From NCBI RefSeq assembly GCF_003114835.2, contig NZ_AP025028.1, positions 1,330,001 to 1,394,000 of the forward strand: a DNA stretch of 64,000 bases, in the 5' to 3' direction. The translations under genes were made by a program, and so were the position numbers. A model generated the notes under the pieces. The model ran no database searches. It saw nothing but the letters and a program-made list of their open reading frames with translations, and had not been told where the DNA came from. Below are positions 54,741 to 64,000 of the stretch, piece after piece (the stretch's first letter is position 1; every line of letters begins with the position of its first letter). The DNA comes from Leptospira kobayashii (lineage in GTDB: Bacteria > Spirochaetota > Leptospiria > Leptospirales > Leptospiraceae).

Positions 54741-55877
54741 TCATTCCCGTTTCATGATATGAGCGGAAACGGTTTGAAAGGTGATCACGAAAATAGAAAG
54801 GCTTGTCGTTGTTAGAAATAACAACTGGTGCTCAAAGTTGATAAACTGGTATTGGTTTTTTTTCCATTGAATGATCGTATAAACCAAAGAAGAAATCAAA
54901 GTCAAAGCGCCGAACAATGCAAAGAAGAACAATTTGTCTTCGGGAAGATCCAATAGTTTTTTATAGTATTTCGATATTCTGTTCTGTTTGGTAGCGATGG
55001 AAAGACCTGTCCCCCAGATCTGAACTCCCATGATACTGAAAAAAGAAAATACGATCATTGAATGACCGCCGTACAAATTGAACCCGTCGAAATGGACGAT
55101 GCCTGTAAATGTTCCCACAAGCAGATTGCTATAAGATAGTATAAAAAGTCCGATCCCCATCCATTCGAAAAGATGAGGGGCATAGAATAAAATGCGAAGC
55201 AGATGACGCATTCCGTCTCTCCATGTTTTTAGGTGAGGGATTCTACCTTCTTTGTCCGGCCAAAGGGAAACAGGGACGTGATGGATTTTGGATTCATGAA
55301 GCAAAGATTGGATCAAAAGTTCCGAAGCAAATTCCATTCCCGTACTTTTTACATTCCAGGAAAGGTAAGCTTCTTTGGTAAAACATCTGAATCCTGAGTT
55401 GGAATCTCTGATCTTTGTTTTTTTCGCATATAATAAATTGATGATGAAGTTGATTACAGGAGTTCCGAGATATCTGTGTAAAAAAGGCATTGCTCCTTTA
55501 TGGATCTTTCCGTCCAGTCGGGATCCGATCACCATATCATAATTGCCTTGTACAAGGCTTTGGATGAGGGCAGGCGCCTCTAGAAAATCATAAGTATCAT
55601 CCGCGTCTGCAAATACTATGATTTCGCTCTTCGCATTGCGTATTCCCGAATCCAAAGCGGCACCGTAACCTTTGGTAGCACAAGGAACTACTCTTGCTCC
55701 GAAGGATTTGGCAACTTGCGAAGATTTGTCGGTGCTTCCGTTGTCCGAAACCAAGATTTCGACATCAAAACTTGCGCTTAGATCTTTTTTGATTTTGACC
55801 AATTTTGTCAAAACATAAGGAAGAGTTTGTTCTTCATTCAAACAGGGAATTACAAAACTAACGGATTTTTTTTTCAT
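54741..55877 (-). CDS. family 2 glycosyltransferase with C-terminal membrane helices
   Basis: This 378-residue protein has a GT2 (DPM1-like) catalytic domain: FVIPCLNEEQTLPYVL at the N-terminus, EILVSDNGSTDKSSQVA, and the DxD region VFADADDTYDF. SNSGFRCFTKEAY follows further on. About four C-terminal transmembrane helices anchor it. Relatives move a sugar from NDP-sugar to polyprenyl phosphate, making the donor for GT-C enzymes such as its neighbour. Its ATG overlaps the O-antigen ligase-like stop (ATGA). Confidence 0.88.
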   Translation of the reverse strand: MKKKSVSFVIPCLNEEQTLPYVLTKLVKIKKDLSASFDVEILVSDNGSTDKSSQVAKSFGARVVPCATKGYGAALDSGIRNAKSEIIVFADADDTYDFLEAPALIQSLVQGNYDMVIGSRLDGKIHKGAMPFLHRYLGTPVINFIINLLYAKKTKIRDSNSGFRCFTKEAYLSWNVKSTGMEFASELLIQSLLHESKIHHVPVSLWPDKEGRIPHLKTWRDGMRHLLRILFYAPHLFEWMGIGLFILSYSNLLVGTFTGIVHFDGFNLYGGHSMIVFSFFSIMGVQIWGTGLSIATKQNRISKYYKKLLDLPEDKLFFFALFGALTLISSLVYTIIQWKKNQYQFINFEHQLLFLTTTSLSIFVITFQTVSAHIMKRE

Positions 55878-57844
55878 TGTTTTTGGCTCAGATATATTTT
55901 ATAGGGATCATGTATGGAGAGTATGGCTTTGATGAAAGGAAGTAGTCTTTGGTTGTCCTTTTCTTCTTTCAACAGATCATATAACTCGGAATAACAAAAT
56001 GCTTTTTGGTTTGTTTTGTTGAAACAAAGAGTAAGATAGTGCGAATAGGCAGGTGATTTTTGATGTTTCGCGCGTGCCATTTGAAGATGAATGTATTTTT
56101 CTCCTAAAAAATACTCTCTCCAAGTTTCTATTTCCACGGGCTCTTCCGGTAAATGGGCGAACTTGTTTTTCGAATTGTACTGAAAGAATTCAAAATTGGA
56201 AGTCTTGTATAATTTTGTCCATTTACGAATGTAACTTTCCGTTTCATTCCATTGCAAGGATTTGTAGAAAAACAAAGATGTGAATCCGATGAGTAAAATC
56301 AGAAAGATTTTCTTTTCGATCGGTTCGATCCTTGTCTCTTCCTTATCTTTAGGATCCAAAGCGATTCCTAAAATCAATAGCATCGCATATAGATTCGGAA
56401 TTTCAAAAGAATTAAAATCGAAAATTTCGTGAACAAGCCATACCAAACTGATTCCCAAAAGTACGTAACGATTTGTCTTTTCGTTTTGCGAAAGCACAAT
56501 CGAGAAAACCTTTTTGATCCACAAAGAAAGTAAAATTGCCAATAGTATGATCCCTGCGATTCCGAGAGAACTGAATAATTGAATGAAAAGACTATGGGCC
56601 AACGGGAACGACTTGAATTCATTCACGTAATCCAATATGGTCTGGTAATGGGAGGAACTATCCAGGTTCGTATCTAAAAACAGTAACTGGCTTTCCGGAA
56701 ACAACCCGAATCCGAACAGAGGAGAGATGTGAAGGGTATTCGTAATATGAAATTTCCAAATCATCAAACGGATGTTTATTGAATCCAGGTTGATCAGTTT
56801 TTTGTCGTTGAATTGGTTGAAAAATATTAAAATAAGAACGGCCAGAATCAGAAGAAACAGATGATTGAGTTTGAATTTTTTTCTTACCAGAATTCCGAAT
56901 ACGAATATTGCAAAACAGATAAACATCAGGATGGAACTTCTTGAGCTGGAAATTCCCAAAAATAAAAGTGCAATGCCCAAGCCGAATGCGTTGTATATTT
57001 TTTCCATGATTGCCTGTTTTCTGATCAGCTGAACCAGAAATAAACAGGCAAAGATCGCGGAATTGGCGCCGAGGAGACTTACGGGAAGATGATAAAAACT
57101 ACTTCGATTGAAATTGAATTCAAAACCGGTATCCAAACTTAACTTCAGAATAAAAAACAAACATTGGATATAATATATATAACCTAACCACGATAATACT
57201 TTTTCCTTTTCCTCAGGATTCAAATAATATCCCCGGATGAGAACGAGACCGCCGATCAGGAATAGATAAAATTGTAAAAGTCCGTTTTCCGAATCAAGCC
57301 CTCGCAATGTGGAAATAAATGCGGATAAAATAAACAAGGTCAGGATGAGAAAGGTTTTTGATCTTATCTTTGGAAAATGAAATTGAGAAAGTTCTTTCGG
57401 CAAAAGTCCGTAACCCAAACCCAAACAAACGGGAACAATCGCGTTTGGATTGTAAGCAGTGAGTGCTATATTCGGAAAGATAGCTATGATGGAACCGAGT
57501 TTTGTAAATGATTCCGACGTGCGTGTTTTCTTGAAATGATAGATCAGTAGAACCGCCCAAAAGAGGAATGTCATTTTTACGGAAGCTTTTTCCGGAAGGA
57601 CTCGGAGTGGGTCGTATTCTCCCCACTTGACGGCGGAGAGTCCGAGCAAAACTAAAAATAGAATCAAATCCAGAATTTTCTTCGGGTCTGATTTCAGATA
57701 AAAGTAAGCATAAATGGAAAATACAAAAGCAACAGTGAGAGTGACTCCGAAGATTTCAAACTGGAAGATAGGGTGGGATGTGGGGCTAAAGAAAAAGTAA
57801 AGGATCGAAAGTAAGGTAAAGCAATACTTCGTATAATAAAACAT
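55874..57844 (-). CDS. O-antigen ligase/polymerase-like membrane protein
   Basis: This 656-residue protein has about twelve transmembrane helices. A large central loop contains RLMIWKFHITNTLHISPLFG followed by a Gly/Phe-rich stretch, the hallmark of the Wzy_C/WaaL family (an Arg before W, then P-x-x-G-x-G). The C-terminal 130 residues are soluble and repeat-like (REYFLGEKYIHLQMARAKHQ), as in members with a TPR-type tail. It starts the surface-polysaccharide cluster. Ligase versus polymerase activity cannot be told by eye. Confidence 0.78.
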   Translation of the reverse strand: MFYYTKYCFTLLSILYFFFSPTSHPIFQFEIFGVTLTVAFVFSIYAYFYLKSDPKKILDLILFLVLLGLSAVKWGEYDPLRVLPEKASVKMTFLFWAVLLIYHFKKTRTSESFTKLGSIIAIFPNIALTAYNPNAIVPVCLGLGYGLLPKELSQFHFPKIRSKTFLILTLFILSAFISTLRGLDSENGLLQFYLFLIGGLVLIRGYYLNPEEKEKVLSWLGYIYYIQCLFFILKLSLDTGFEFNFNRSSFYHLPVSLLGANSAIFACLFLVQLIRKQAIMEKIYNAFGLGIALLFLGISSSRSSILMFICFAIFVFGILVRKKFKLNHLFLLILAVLILIFFNQFNDKKLINLDSINIRLMIWKFHITNTLHISPLFGFGLFPESQLLFLDTNLDSSSHYQTILDYVNEFKSFPLAHSLFIQLFSSLGIAGIILLAILLSLWIKKVFSIVLSQNEKTNRYVLLGISLVWLVHEIFDFNSFEIPNLYAMLLILGIALDPKDKEETRIEPIEKKIFLILLIGFTSLFFYKSLQWNETESYIRKWTKLYKTSNFEFFQYNSKNKFAHLPEEPVEIETWREYFLGEKYIHLQMARAKHQKSPAYSHYLTLCFNKTNQKAFCYSELYDLLKEEKDNQRLLPFIKAILSIHDPYKIYLSQKQ

Positions 57845-58065
57845 CCTAATCGTTCCATTCCTTTATAGAATCCTTTCTGTCCAAGTCATTTTCCAAAAGC
57901 TAAGAGTTTTCCCTATATCTGAAACCAATTTGTCTAAAAAAAAGGCAATTTGCGTAGCCTTGGGTGGCCCTTATTTTCCCTTGTTTGGAATTTGGGCAAT
58001 TTGATTAAAGATTGTGAGATCTAGTTCCTTGGTACCTTTCTTGCATTCAATAGATAGATTAAAAC

Positions 58066-59349
58066 ATGATTTTGGAAGAGAGAACACGTAAAAGTTCAGA
58101 GGAGTGGGAAAATTGGTTGGGTTCTGGAAGGATTGTGCCTGTTTTCCAACCCATTTTATCCTCGGAATCTACCGGCATTTTTGGATACGAAGTGCTGGGA
58201 AGGCTAGTTACGGACACTGGTCTGGAATCATTGGGTCCTTTCTTTCTTGCATTCGATCAGGCGCGTGGTCCCGGCCAATCGGTCAATCGAACCAGCGATC
58301 TCTTTCGGATCAAAAAGAAAATCGATAGGGAGATCCGTTATCTCGCCTTACAAAAGTTTAAGGAGGAAGCACCTCCCGAAACCAAATTATTCATCAATGT
58401 TTCTCCTCATTTAATGTTTGATTTTTTAAAAAATTATCCGGCAAAACTTCCCTTTACGATTCAAAAGGTGAGAGAACTTGGAATTGATCCTACCCGTATT
58501 GTGATAGAGATCACCGAGGAAAGATTCGAACATAATTTGGAAATTCTAAAACCGCTCCTCAGTCTCTATAGGAACGAAGGATTTAGTATTGCAGTCGATG
58601 ACGCAGGTTCCGAAGCTTCCAACCTGGATCGGATCGGTTTGTATCATCCCGAAATCATCAAAGTCGACTTACAGATGTTACGTAGATCTACGTTCTCCAG
58701 AAACTTCAAGGAAATTTTATTGAATCTTTCCAAATTGGGAGAGTCTCTCGGAAGTTCTCTTTTGTTCGAGGGAATCGAATCAAATGATGAACTTTATAAT
58801 TCTCTTAATTACGGTGCACGTTACATACAAGGATATTATTTTTCCAAACCTGAGAAAGAGTTTGCGAAGAGATTCGCATTCCGTTCCGAAATGAGCCGTT
58901 CATTGGAATATTTTCATGAAAGAAAAAATGAAGAGATGAATGCGGAAATCGAATGGGAAACGAAGTGGAAGGAAAAACTATCCAAGATCACTCTCGGTTT
59001 TGATAATACGGACGGAGTTTACGAATGGACCGGCAGGCCAGATTCCGAAATTTCCAAAGACAGGGATTTTTTTAGAATGTACATCACCAATCTTTTGGGA
59101 TTTCAGATTTCTCCCAACTATGTTCACGATTCCAAGAAAGGGATGTTAGCCGATTACGGTTATTTGGGTAAAAACTGGTCCTGGAGACCTTATTTTTTCG
59201 AACACATCCATAAATCCAGAACGAGTGAAGATGCCTGGGCGATTTCTCCTGTTTATCATGACATCACTGACAATGTGATGTTGCGTACATTTTCCAGGGA
59301 TTTCGGAGAAAATTTAATCCTCTTCATTGATATAGTCGTTTCCCGTTAG
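58066..59349 (+). CDS. EAL-domain cyclic di-GMP phosphodiesterase with unknown C-terminal domain
   Basis: This 427-residue protein has an intact EAL domain: EVL (E42-L44), N111 in FINVSP, E148 in IEITEE, D178-D179 in VDDAG, K199 and D201 in KVD, E235 and E238 in LFEGIE, then QGYYFSKP. All metal and substrate residues I can check are present, so hydrolysis of c-di-GMP to pGpG is likely. There is no transmembrane segment. Residues about 300-427 form a separate domain (FRMYITNLLGFQISPNYVHD and a beta-rich end) that I do not recognise. A PilZ-like protein is encoded 2 kb downstream. Confidence 0.88.
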   Translation: MILEERTRKSSEEWENWLGSGRIVPVFQPILSSESTGIFGYEVLGRLVTDTGLESLGPFFLAFDQARGPGQSVNRTSDLFRIKKKIDREIRYLALQKFKEEAPPETKLFINVSPHLMFDFLKNYPAKLPFTIQKVRELGIDPTRIVIEITEERFEHNLEILKPLLSLYRNEGFSIAVDDAGSEASNLDRIGLYHPEIIKVDLQMLRRSTFSRNFKEILLNLSKLGESLGSSLLFEGIESNDELYNSLNYGARYIQGYYFSKPEKEFAKRFAFRSEMSRSLEYFHERKNEEMNAEIEWETKWKEKLSKITLGFDNTDGVYEWTGRPDSEISKDRDFFRMYITNLLGFQISPNYVHDSKKGMLADYGYLGKNWSWRPYFFEHIHKSRTSEDAWAISPVYHDITDNVMLRTFSRDFGENLILFIDIVVSR

Positions 59350-59403
59350 GGAAAGTTTTTGCCAATCTTTCATTCTCTGTTTATATGACGGATAGAGGAC
59401 TAC

Positions 59404-61326
59404 TTGGCAACTCTCAAACTCATCCAACTACCTGTCCCTCCGCCTTCCTATTATGCGGCTACCGGCAATGTTCCCCTTGCAGCGGGAACTCTTGCAAGCT
59501 CACTGGAATTGTCCGGACTTGGCAGATCTGGTCTGAGTACCGAAGTGCTTTCCCCTGATGAAACAGATGTTATGGGGGATGAAGAACTCGCAAATCATAT
59601 TGCAAAAGACGAACCCGCCTTCGTGGGATTTTCCCTTTACCTTTGGAATACCGAAAGGAGTTTGCATCTTGCCCGGGAGATCAAAAAAAAATCACCCAAA
59701 TCGAAGATCATAATAGGCGGCCCCGAGGTAAATCACGACAACCCTTTTGTACTTTCGGAAGAAGGTTACGATATCGCAGTGAGCGGAGAGGCGGAACATA
59801 GTTTTGCCAAACTGATGAAAACTTTGCTCGATAAGTCTTCGTTAGACGGAGTCGAGAATATCGCCTATCGAAATTCTTTCGGAAAAATGGGAGCTTTCTC
59901 CCGGGAACTTTCTCCTGATTTTCCTCTTACTGATTTTCCTTCACCTTATACCAATGGGTTTTTGAAAGTAGATCCGAAGAGATCCACTTATCTGGAGACA
60001 GTGAGAGGATGCAAATCCTCTTGTACTTATTGTTTTTATCCCAAGAGTTCCCAGAATCTGAGAACTCTTGATATCGGAGAAACCATCAAATTGATTCGCT
60101 CTTTGAAAGACCAGGGTGCGAAGGAACTTGTTTTTTTAGATCCTACTTTCAATCACAGACCAGGTTTTGATAACTTTCTGGATGCGATTGCGGAAGTAAA
60201 CTCGGACGGGCAAATGTCCATGTTTGCCGAACTTCGTTCGGAAGGGGTAACTCCCAAGTTAGCCAACAAATTGAGAAAAGCCGGGTTCAATCGTATTGAA
60301 TTGGGAATGCAGTCCGTAAACCGTGAAACGTTAAAGCGTGTTAAGCGGTATGGAGATCCTGCCAAAGTAGCCGAAGTGGCAAAGATGCTCGCCGGTGAAG
60401 GGATTGATTTGCTTTTGGATCTGATCATAGGTCTCCCCGGTGATAAACCGGAAGATGTGGAAAGGGGCATTCATTTTTTTCTGGAACACGGACTTGGCGA
60501 GTGGGTTCAGGCATTTCCGTTGTCAGTTCTCCCCGGCACCGCAATGAGAAGGGATGCGGAGTCGGAAGGTTTGGACTATCTTATGGCACCGCCTTACAGA
60601 ATCATTCGAACTGCCGATTTTTCCCCGGACCAATTGGTGGAGAGTCTGTATCTTGCCGAGGATTTGTTGGACAGAAGACTGGATGAATTTCCCAGACCTT
60701 TTTTATGTGCTCCGGATAAGAACATAAGAGATAGATACGATTTTGATTTGGATACTTTGGATCTGACTGCACTAGTTTCCAGGGCGAAATTGCCGGGAGC
60801 AAGGCACCAATCCGTTTGGTTTACTAGCAAAGATTTCGAATCTAAAAAAGATTCCGTTCGTAAACTAATGGATGTTCGCTTGGGAGTTGATCCTTTCTGC
60901 ACAATGGATTTTGTTTTTTATACGGAAAGAGAAGTCTCTTTGGATTTGATAGGATTTTTGGAAGCACTCATCCGGGAAGCAAACCCCAGTTACCTTTCCC
61001 GTGCATTGGCACACCGTGGGGAAAATATGCAACGCAGATTGATTTTTATTTTAAAGAAAGATGCTGCGATTAGTCCTTCTTGGCAAAAACAAATGGAAAG
61101 AACGGAGTCGGTTGTTTTATATCAGGAAATGAATTCCGATTTTGCATCCTCTCACGCGGAAAAATTAGGAGTTTCAATGCCTTTCGCATGGATCCCGGAT
61201 CAAACGGTAGAAGATAGGGTTTGGAAACATTTGCAGGAAAAGTCCGATCCGGAAACCGTTTCCTTTGCAGCTCGGAACTTGGAAAGGAAATGGTCTACCG
61301 AAGTTTTGGAATACGGAGAAACATAG
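59404..61326 (+). CDS. B12-binding-type radical SAM protein
   Basis: The start is a TTG at 59404 with GAGG 5 nt upstream. The 640-residue product has an N-terminal cobalamin-binding-like domain (residues 1-150; IIIGGPEVNHDN is typical). The radical SAM core carries the CxxxCxxC cluster motif CKSSCTYC near residue 205. GGP, LRSEGVTPKLANKLRKAGFN and ELGMQSVNRETLKRVKR follow as in the Elp3/MiaB-NifB-like superfamily, and the C-terminal part of about 200 residues is unassigned. It is likely a methyltransferase or lipid- or RNA-modifying enzyme; the substrate is unknown. It ends 5 bp before the convergent PilZ-like gene. Confidence 0.85.
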   Translation: MATLKLIQLPVPPPSYYAATGNVPLAAGTLASSLELSGLGRSGLSTEVLSPDETDVMGDEELANHIAKDEPAFVGFSLYLWNTERSLHLAREIKKKSPKSKIIIGGPEVNHDNPFVLSEEGYDIAVSGEAEHSFAKLMKTLLDKSSLDGVENIAYRNSFGKMGAFSRELSPDFPLTDFPSPYTNGFLKVDPKRSTYLETVRGCKSSCTYCFYPKSSQNLRTLDIGETIKLIRSLKDQGAKELVFLDPTFNHRPGFDNFLDAIAEVNSDGQMSMFAELRSEGVTPKLANKLRKAGFNRIELGMQSVNRETLKRVKRYGDPAKVAEVAKMLAGEGIDLLLDLIIGLPGDKPEDVERGIHFFLEHGLGEWVQAFPLSVLPGTAMRRDAESEGLDYLMAPPYRIIRTADFSPDQLVESLYLAEDLLDRRLDEFPRPFLCAPDKNIRDRYDFDLDTLDLTALVSRAKLPGARHQSVWFTSKDFESKKDSVRKLMDVRLGVDPFCTMDFVFYTEREVSLDLIGFLEALIREANPSYLSRALAHRGENMQRRLIFILKKDAAISPSWQKQMERTESVVLYQEMNSDFASSHAEKLGVSMPFAWIPDQTVEDRVWKHLQEKSDPETVSFAARNLERKWSTEVLEYGET

Positions 61327-61331
61327 GAAAA

Positions 61332-62483
61332 TTATTTTCCTATTTGTTTTCTTAGGATCTCGACATTCTCCAAAAATCTTTTTTTCTCACCTTGTCTGGA
61401 AGAGTGACCGGCAAGGGATAAACCTACGGTTAAAAATCCTTCCTGATCTTTTTGGATGGACTTGATCATTCCGAAAGCGGTAAGAGGGGATTGCATCCTA
61501 AAGAAAATATCAAAATGAAATCCGCTGAGTTTCGGAATGCTTTGTAAAAGATCCGGATGATCGATTTTTACTTTGATTCCGCCTTCCGAAATATCAAGCA
61601 CCGGATACTTTCCATCCACCTTAACCAAGTTAGAGTGTCTGATCCGATCCACCATTTCAAACGCGAGGGTTTTTGTTTCCATGGCTTTTACCAGGTCGAA
61701 ATTTTCCGTTTTACTTTGCATTTGGATGTAACCGATGGGAATGGATTCATCATCGTCATTCAGGTAAAGTACGGGAAGTATGAGTTCCGAAATCACTTTC
61801 TGATTTCTAAACTGATTCATCTGTTGTTGGACGTCGGAATCTATTTCTTCCGAATATACCAAAAAATCTTCCGTCGGAGCTGTTTCGTAGGATTCTTCTT
61901 TTTGGGTGTCTTCAATCAGAAGTATCTTTTTTGTTGATTTAACACGCCTTATCTTTTCTGGATCATCCGAAGAGAAAGTGGAAATTTTAATAAAATCACA
62001 TTTCCCATGAAGCCTGTTTTCATAGTCTTCAAAACTCACTTTTACGGCAGTGGGAACGATAAACATATCGGTCTCGATCTTCGCCTTGCTGGAAATTATG
62101 TTTGTAATCCAGACCGAACCGGGTGGAACGGAAAGTCGGGAGCTCTCTCTGTCCTTTTTGGCGATCGCTATTTTGTCCAGAACCAGGACATATTGATTGT
62201 CACCTTTGTCTTGTTCTACGGTGCAATCCAAGTGGAGGTATCTGCCTAGTATTTTATAAAGTACTAATTTTTGCCCCACATAGAGGGTAGTTGTAGGGCG
62301 GGTCCCTACAAGGATTTTTGTCCCGTCTCCTGCTACTTTTTTCAAATAGCAGACGTCTCCCCCGCCTTCCGTGTCCTTGATGTTCAGTTCCTGGTTTAAA
62401 AGGAACTTCGTCAGTACGTGGAGTTTCTTGTCCTTGTCTGAAAATACATCTAGAGATCGTCTCGTACGTTCAATTGTTTCCAT
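61332..62483 (-). CDS. PilZ/DUF1577-like protein
   Basis: This 383-residue protein has an N-terminal beta-rich domain of about 180 residues and a central acidic linker. Its C-terminal PilZ-like domain carries VLDISEGGIKVKID (the D-x-S-x-x-G motif) and an upstream basic stretch RIRHSN in place of the canonical RxxxR. The length and layout match the leptospiral DUF1577 family (from memory). PilZ domains bind c-di-GMP, and an EAL enzyme is encoded nearby, so it may be a c-di-GMP receptor; the incomplete arginine motif makes binding uncertain. It is divergent from guaB. Confidence 0.75.
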   Translation of the reverse strand: METIERTRRSLDVFSDKDKKLHVLTKFLLNQELNIKDTEGGGDVCYLKKVAGDGTKILVGTRPTTTLYVGQKLVLYKILGRYLHLDCTVEQDKGDNQYVLVLDKIAIAKKDRESSRLSVPPGSVWITNIISSKAKIETDMFIVPTAVKVSFEDYENRLHGKCDFIKISTFSSDDPEKIRRVKSTKKILLIEDTQKEESYETAPTEDFLVYSEEIDSDVQQQMNQFRNQKVISELILPVLYLNDDDESIPIGYIQMQSKTENFDLVKAMETKTLAFEMVDRIRHSNLVKVDGKYPVLDISEGGIKVKIDHPDLLQSIPKLSGFHFDIFFRMQSPLTAFGMIKSIQKDQEGFLTVGLSLAGHSSRQGEKKRFLENVEILRKQIGK

Positions 62484-62579
62484 TTGAGTTGGTGCTGTCT
62501 AAATTATCGGACGAAAAACAAACGAAATTCTCTTGCAAGGAGAGTTTTCTAGCCTAAAGTAGAAAAAGGAAGGATAATT

Positions 62580-64000
62580 ATGTCAAATCACCCCCAACCA
62601 GGGACCGAACTCCTAGACGGAGTGAGCGGAGAAGAGCTCTTTTCGGTCAATATGGGCCTCACCTACCGGGATTTTTTGGTCCTGCCAGGTTTTATCGACT
62701 TCAATCCGAGCGATGTGGAGCTGGATACCAAACTTTCCAAGAATATTTCTCTGAAACGGCCTTTGATGAGTTCGCCTATGGACACTGTAACGGAGTCCGA
62801 GATGGCGATCGCACAAGCGTTGATGGGTGGAATTGGAATTATACACTATAATAATACCATTGAGGAACAATTGGAGCAGGTTCGAAAAGTAAAACGTTTC
62901 GAAAACGGGTTTATCAAAGATCCGGTACTGCTTTCTCCGGAGCACACTGTTGCCGATCTGGATGATGTAAAAGAAAAACACGGTTTCAGCGGGATTCCCA
63001 TTACCGAAGACGGAACTGCAAATACCAAATTGGTAGGGATCGTTACCAACAGAGACGTGGATTTCGAACAGGATCGTTCCACTAAGCTCGGTAAGGTGAT
63101 GACGAAAGAACTGATCACTGCAAACCAAGGCATCAGCCTGAAAGAAGCAAATGATATACTTCGTACCAGTAAAAAAGGAAAATTGCCGATCGTAGACAAA
63201 CAAGGAAAACTTGTGGCTCTGATTTGCAGAAGTGATCTGAAGAAAAACAAAGAGTTTCCTCACGCCTCCAAAGATGATACCAAAAGATTGAGAGTAGGTG
63301 CGGCCATTTCCACATTGCCCGAATCTTTGGAACGTGTTTCTTTACTTTCTCAAATCGGTGTGGATGTGATCATCATTGATTCCGCTCAAGGAAATTCATC
63401 CTATCAAATTGAAATGATTCAGTTTATCAAAAAGAACTATCCTTCCATTGATGTGATCGCCGGGAATGTGGTCACTCAAGGACAAGCTGCCAATTTGATT
63501 GCTGCAGGAGCCGACGGGCTTAGAATCGGGATGGGTCCCGGTTCCATTTGCATCACTCAGGATACGATGGCAGTGGGTCGTGCTCAGGCAACTGCCGTTT
63601 ATAAAACCGCGCACTATGCATCCAAACATGGAGTGCCTGTGATTGCTGACGGTGGGATTTCCAATATCGGAGACATTGCGAATGCTTTGGCGATCGGTGC
63701 CTCTATGTGTATGATGGGATCCATGTTTGCCGGAACAAAAGAAGCGCCTGGAGAGTATTTCTATGAGAATGGAATTCGTCTAAAACGTTATCGTGGTATG
63801 GCAAGTTTGGAAGCGATGAATAAAGGCGGAGACAAAAGATATTTTTCCGAATCACAAAAGATCAAGGTGGCACAAGGTGTTTCCGGGTATGTTGTGGATA
63901 AAGGATCCGTTTTGAATTTGATTCCTTATTTGGTGCAAGGTTTAAAACAGTCATTTCAAGATATGGGGTTTAGAAATGTTACGGATTTACACACGGCACT
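62580..64000 (+). CDS. guaB: IMP dehydrogenase, eukaryotic-like (3' end outside window)
   Basis: The frame from the ATG at 62580 (preceded by AGGAAGG) is open to the window end, giving 473 codons. The enzyme makes XMP from IMP for GTP synthesis. The TIM barrel, two CBS domains (about residues 115-230, including VMTKELIT) and the active-site loop [11 protein letters not shown] with catalytic Cys324 are all present. [15 protein letters not shown] near the start, then [37 protein letters not shown] and [14 protein letters not shown] match human IMPDH wording better than the usual bacterial form. A few tens of residues at the C-terminus are missing. Confidence 0.95.
   Translation, partial: MSNHPQPGTELLDGVSGEELFSVNMGLTYRDFLVLPGFIDFNPSDVELDTKLSKNISLKRPLMSSPMDTVTESEMAIAQALMGGIGIIHYNNTIEEQLEQVRKVKRFENGFIKDPVLLSPEHTVADLDDVKEKHGFSGIPITEDGTANTKLVGIVTNRDVDFEQDRSTKLGKVMTKELITANQGISLKEANDILRTSKKGKLPIVDKQGKLVALICRSDLKKNKEFPHASKDDTKRLRVGAAISTLPESLERVSLLSQIGVDVIIIDSAQGNSSYQIEMIQFIKKNYPSIDVIAGNVVTQGQAANLIAAGADGLRIGMGPGSICITQDTMAVGRAQATAVYKTAHYASKHGVPVIADGGISNIGDIANALAIGASMCMMGSMFAGTKEAPGEYFYENGIRLKRYRGMASLEAMNKGGDKRYFSESQKIKVAQGVSGYVVDKGSVLNLIPYLVQGLKQSFQDMGFRNVTDLHTA

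Noticed and set aside
62613..63263. 216-residue open frame antisense to guaB
   Set aside because: The guaB frame has full family motifs; this one only reflects its codon pattern.

Overview
The window looks like a chromosomal stretch of a Leptospira-type spirochaete (inference, no rRNA or marker phylogeny here). The clues are many exported lipoproteins with loose spirochaetal lipoboxes, an LruB-like imelysin beside a TonB receptor, a giant protein of a type I associate with leptospires, a DUF1577-like PilZ protein, and moderate to low GC. About 49 protein genes are supported. I see no tRNA, rRNA, CRISPR array or insertion sequence. Both ends cut genes: an unidentified C-terminus at the left and guaB at the right.

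Layout. 1-5.6 kb: a minus-strand aromatic meta-cleavage cluster (flavin hydroxylase, extradiol dioxygenase, FAH-family protein, SDR) behind a TetR regulator. 6-9.6 kb: lipoprotein, small membrane protein, alpha/beta hydrolase and NTF2-like protein; the hydrolase promoter carries two operator-like sites also found in front of a TetR gene at 21.6 kb. 9.9-16.3 kb: a 1954-residue exported protein with a strong promoter, a possible phospholipase A2-like C-terminus and a small exported partner. 16.3-22.2 kb: di-haem cytochrome c, a second flavin monooxygenase/TetR pair with its own palindrome, a hypothetical protein, an HGSNAT-like acyltransferase and a TetR gene.

22.2-38.1 kb looks like an iron-acquisition region. 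A minus-strand, translationally coupled operon encodes LruB-like imelysin, di-haem DUF1111 protein, a second imelysin lacking the motif histidine, an HTTM protein and a TonB-dependent receptor. A plus-strand operon encodes an RCC1-repeat lipoprotein, a second DUF1111 protein and a HEAT-repeat lipoprotein. Both start at sites sharing TGAGA-N5-TCTCA; the right-hand copy is a perfect 29-bp palindrome. Between them lie a frameshifted gene remnant, a small exported protein and an SGNH hydrolase pair.

38.1-51.3 kb holds a probable zinc-limitation response: a CobW/COG0523 GTPase, and an operon of lipoprotein, outer-membrane barrel and ZnuA-ZnuC-ZnuB. Both sets carry TGCAAC-N3-GTTGCA Zur-like boxes. 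A chemoreceptor-like protein, acyl-CoA dehydrogenase, amidohydrolase, membrane-bound AraC regulator and DJ-1-like lipoprotein lie in between. 51.4-58 kb has a methyltransferase, tmk, a 59-residue lipoprotein and a three-gene surface-polysaccharide cluster. 58-64 kb has an EAL phosphodiesterase, a B12-type radical SAM protein, a PilZ/DUF1577-like protein and a guaB whose product reads like the eukaryotic enzyme.
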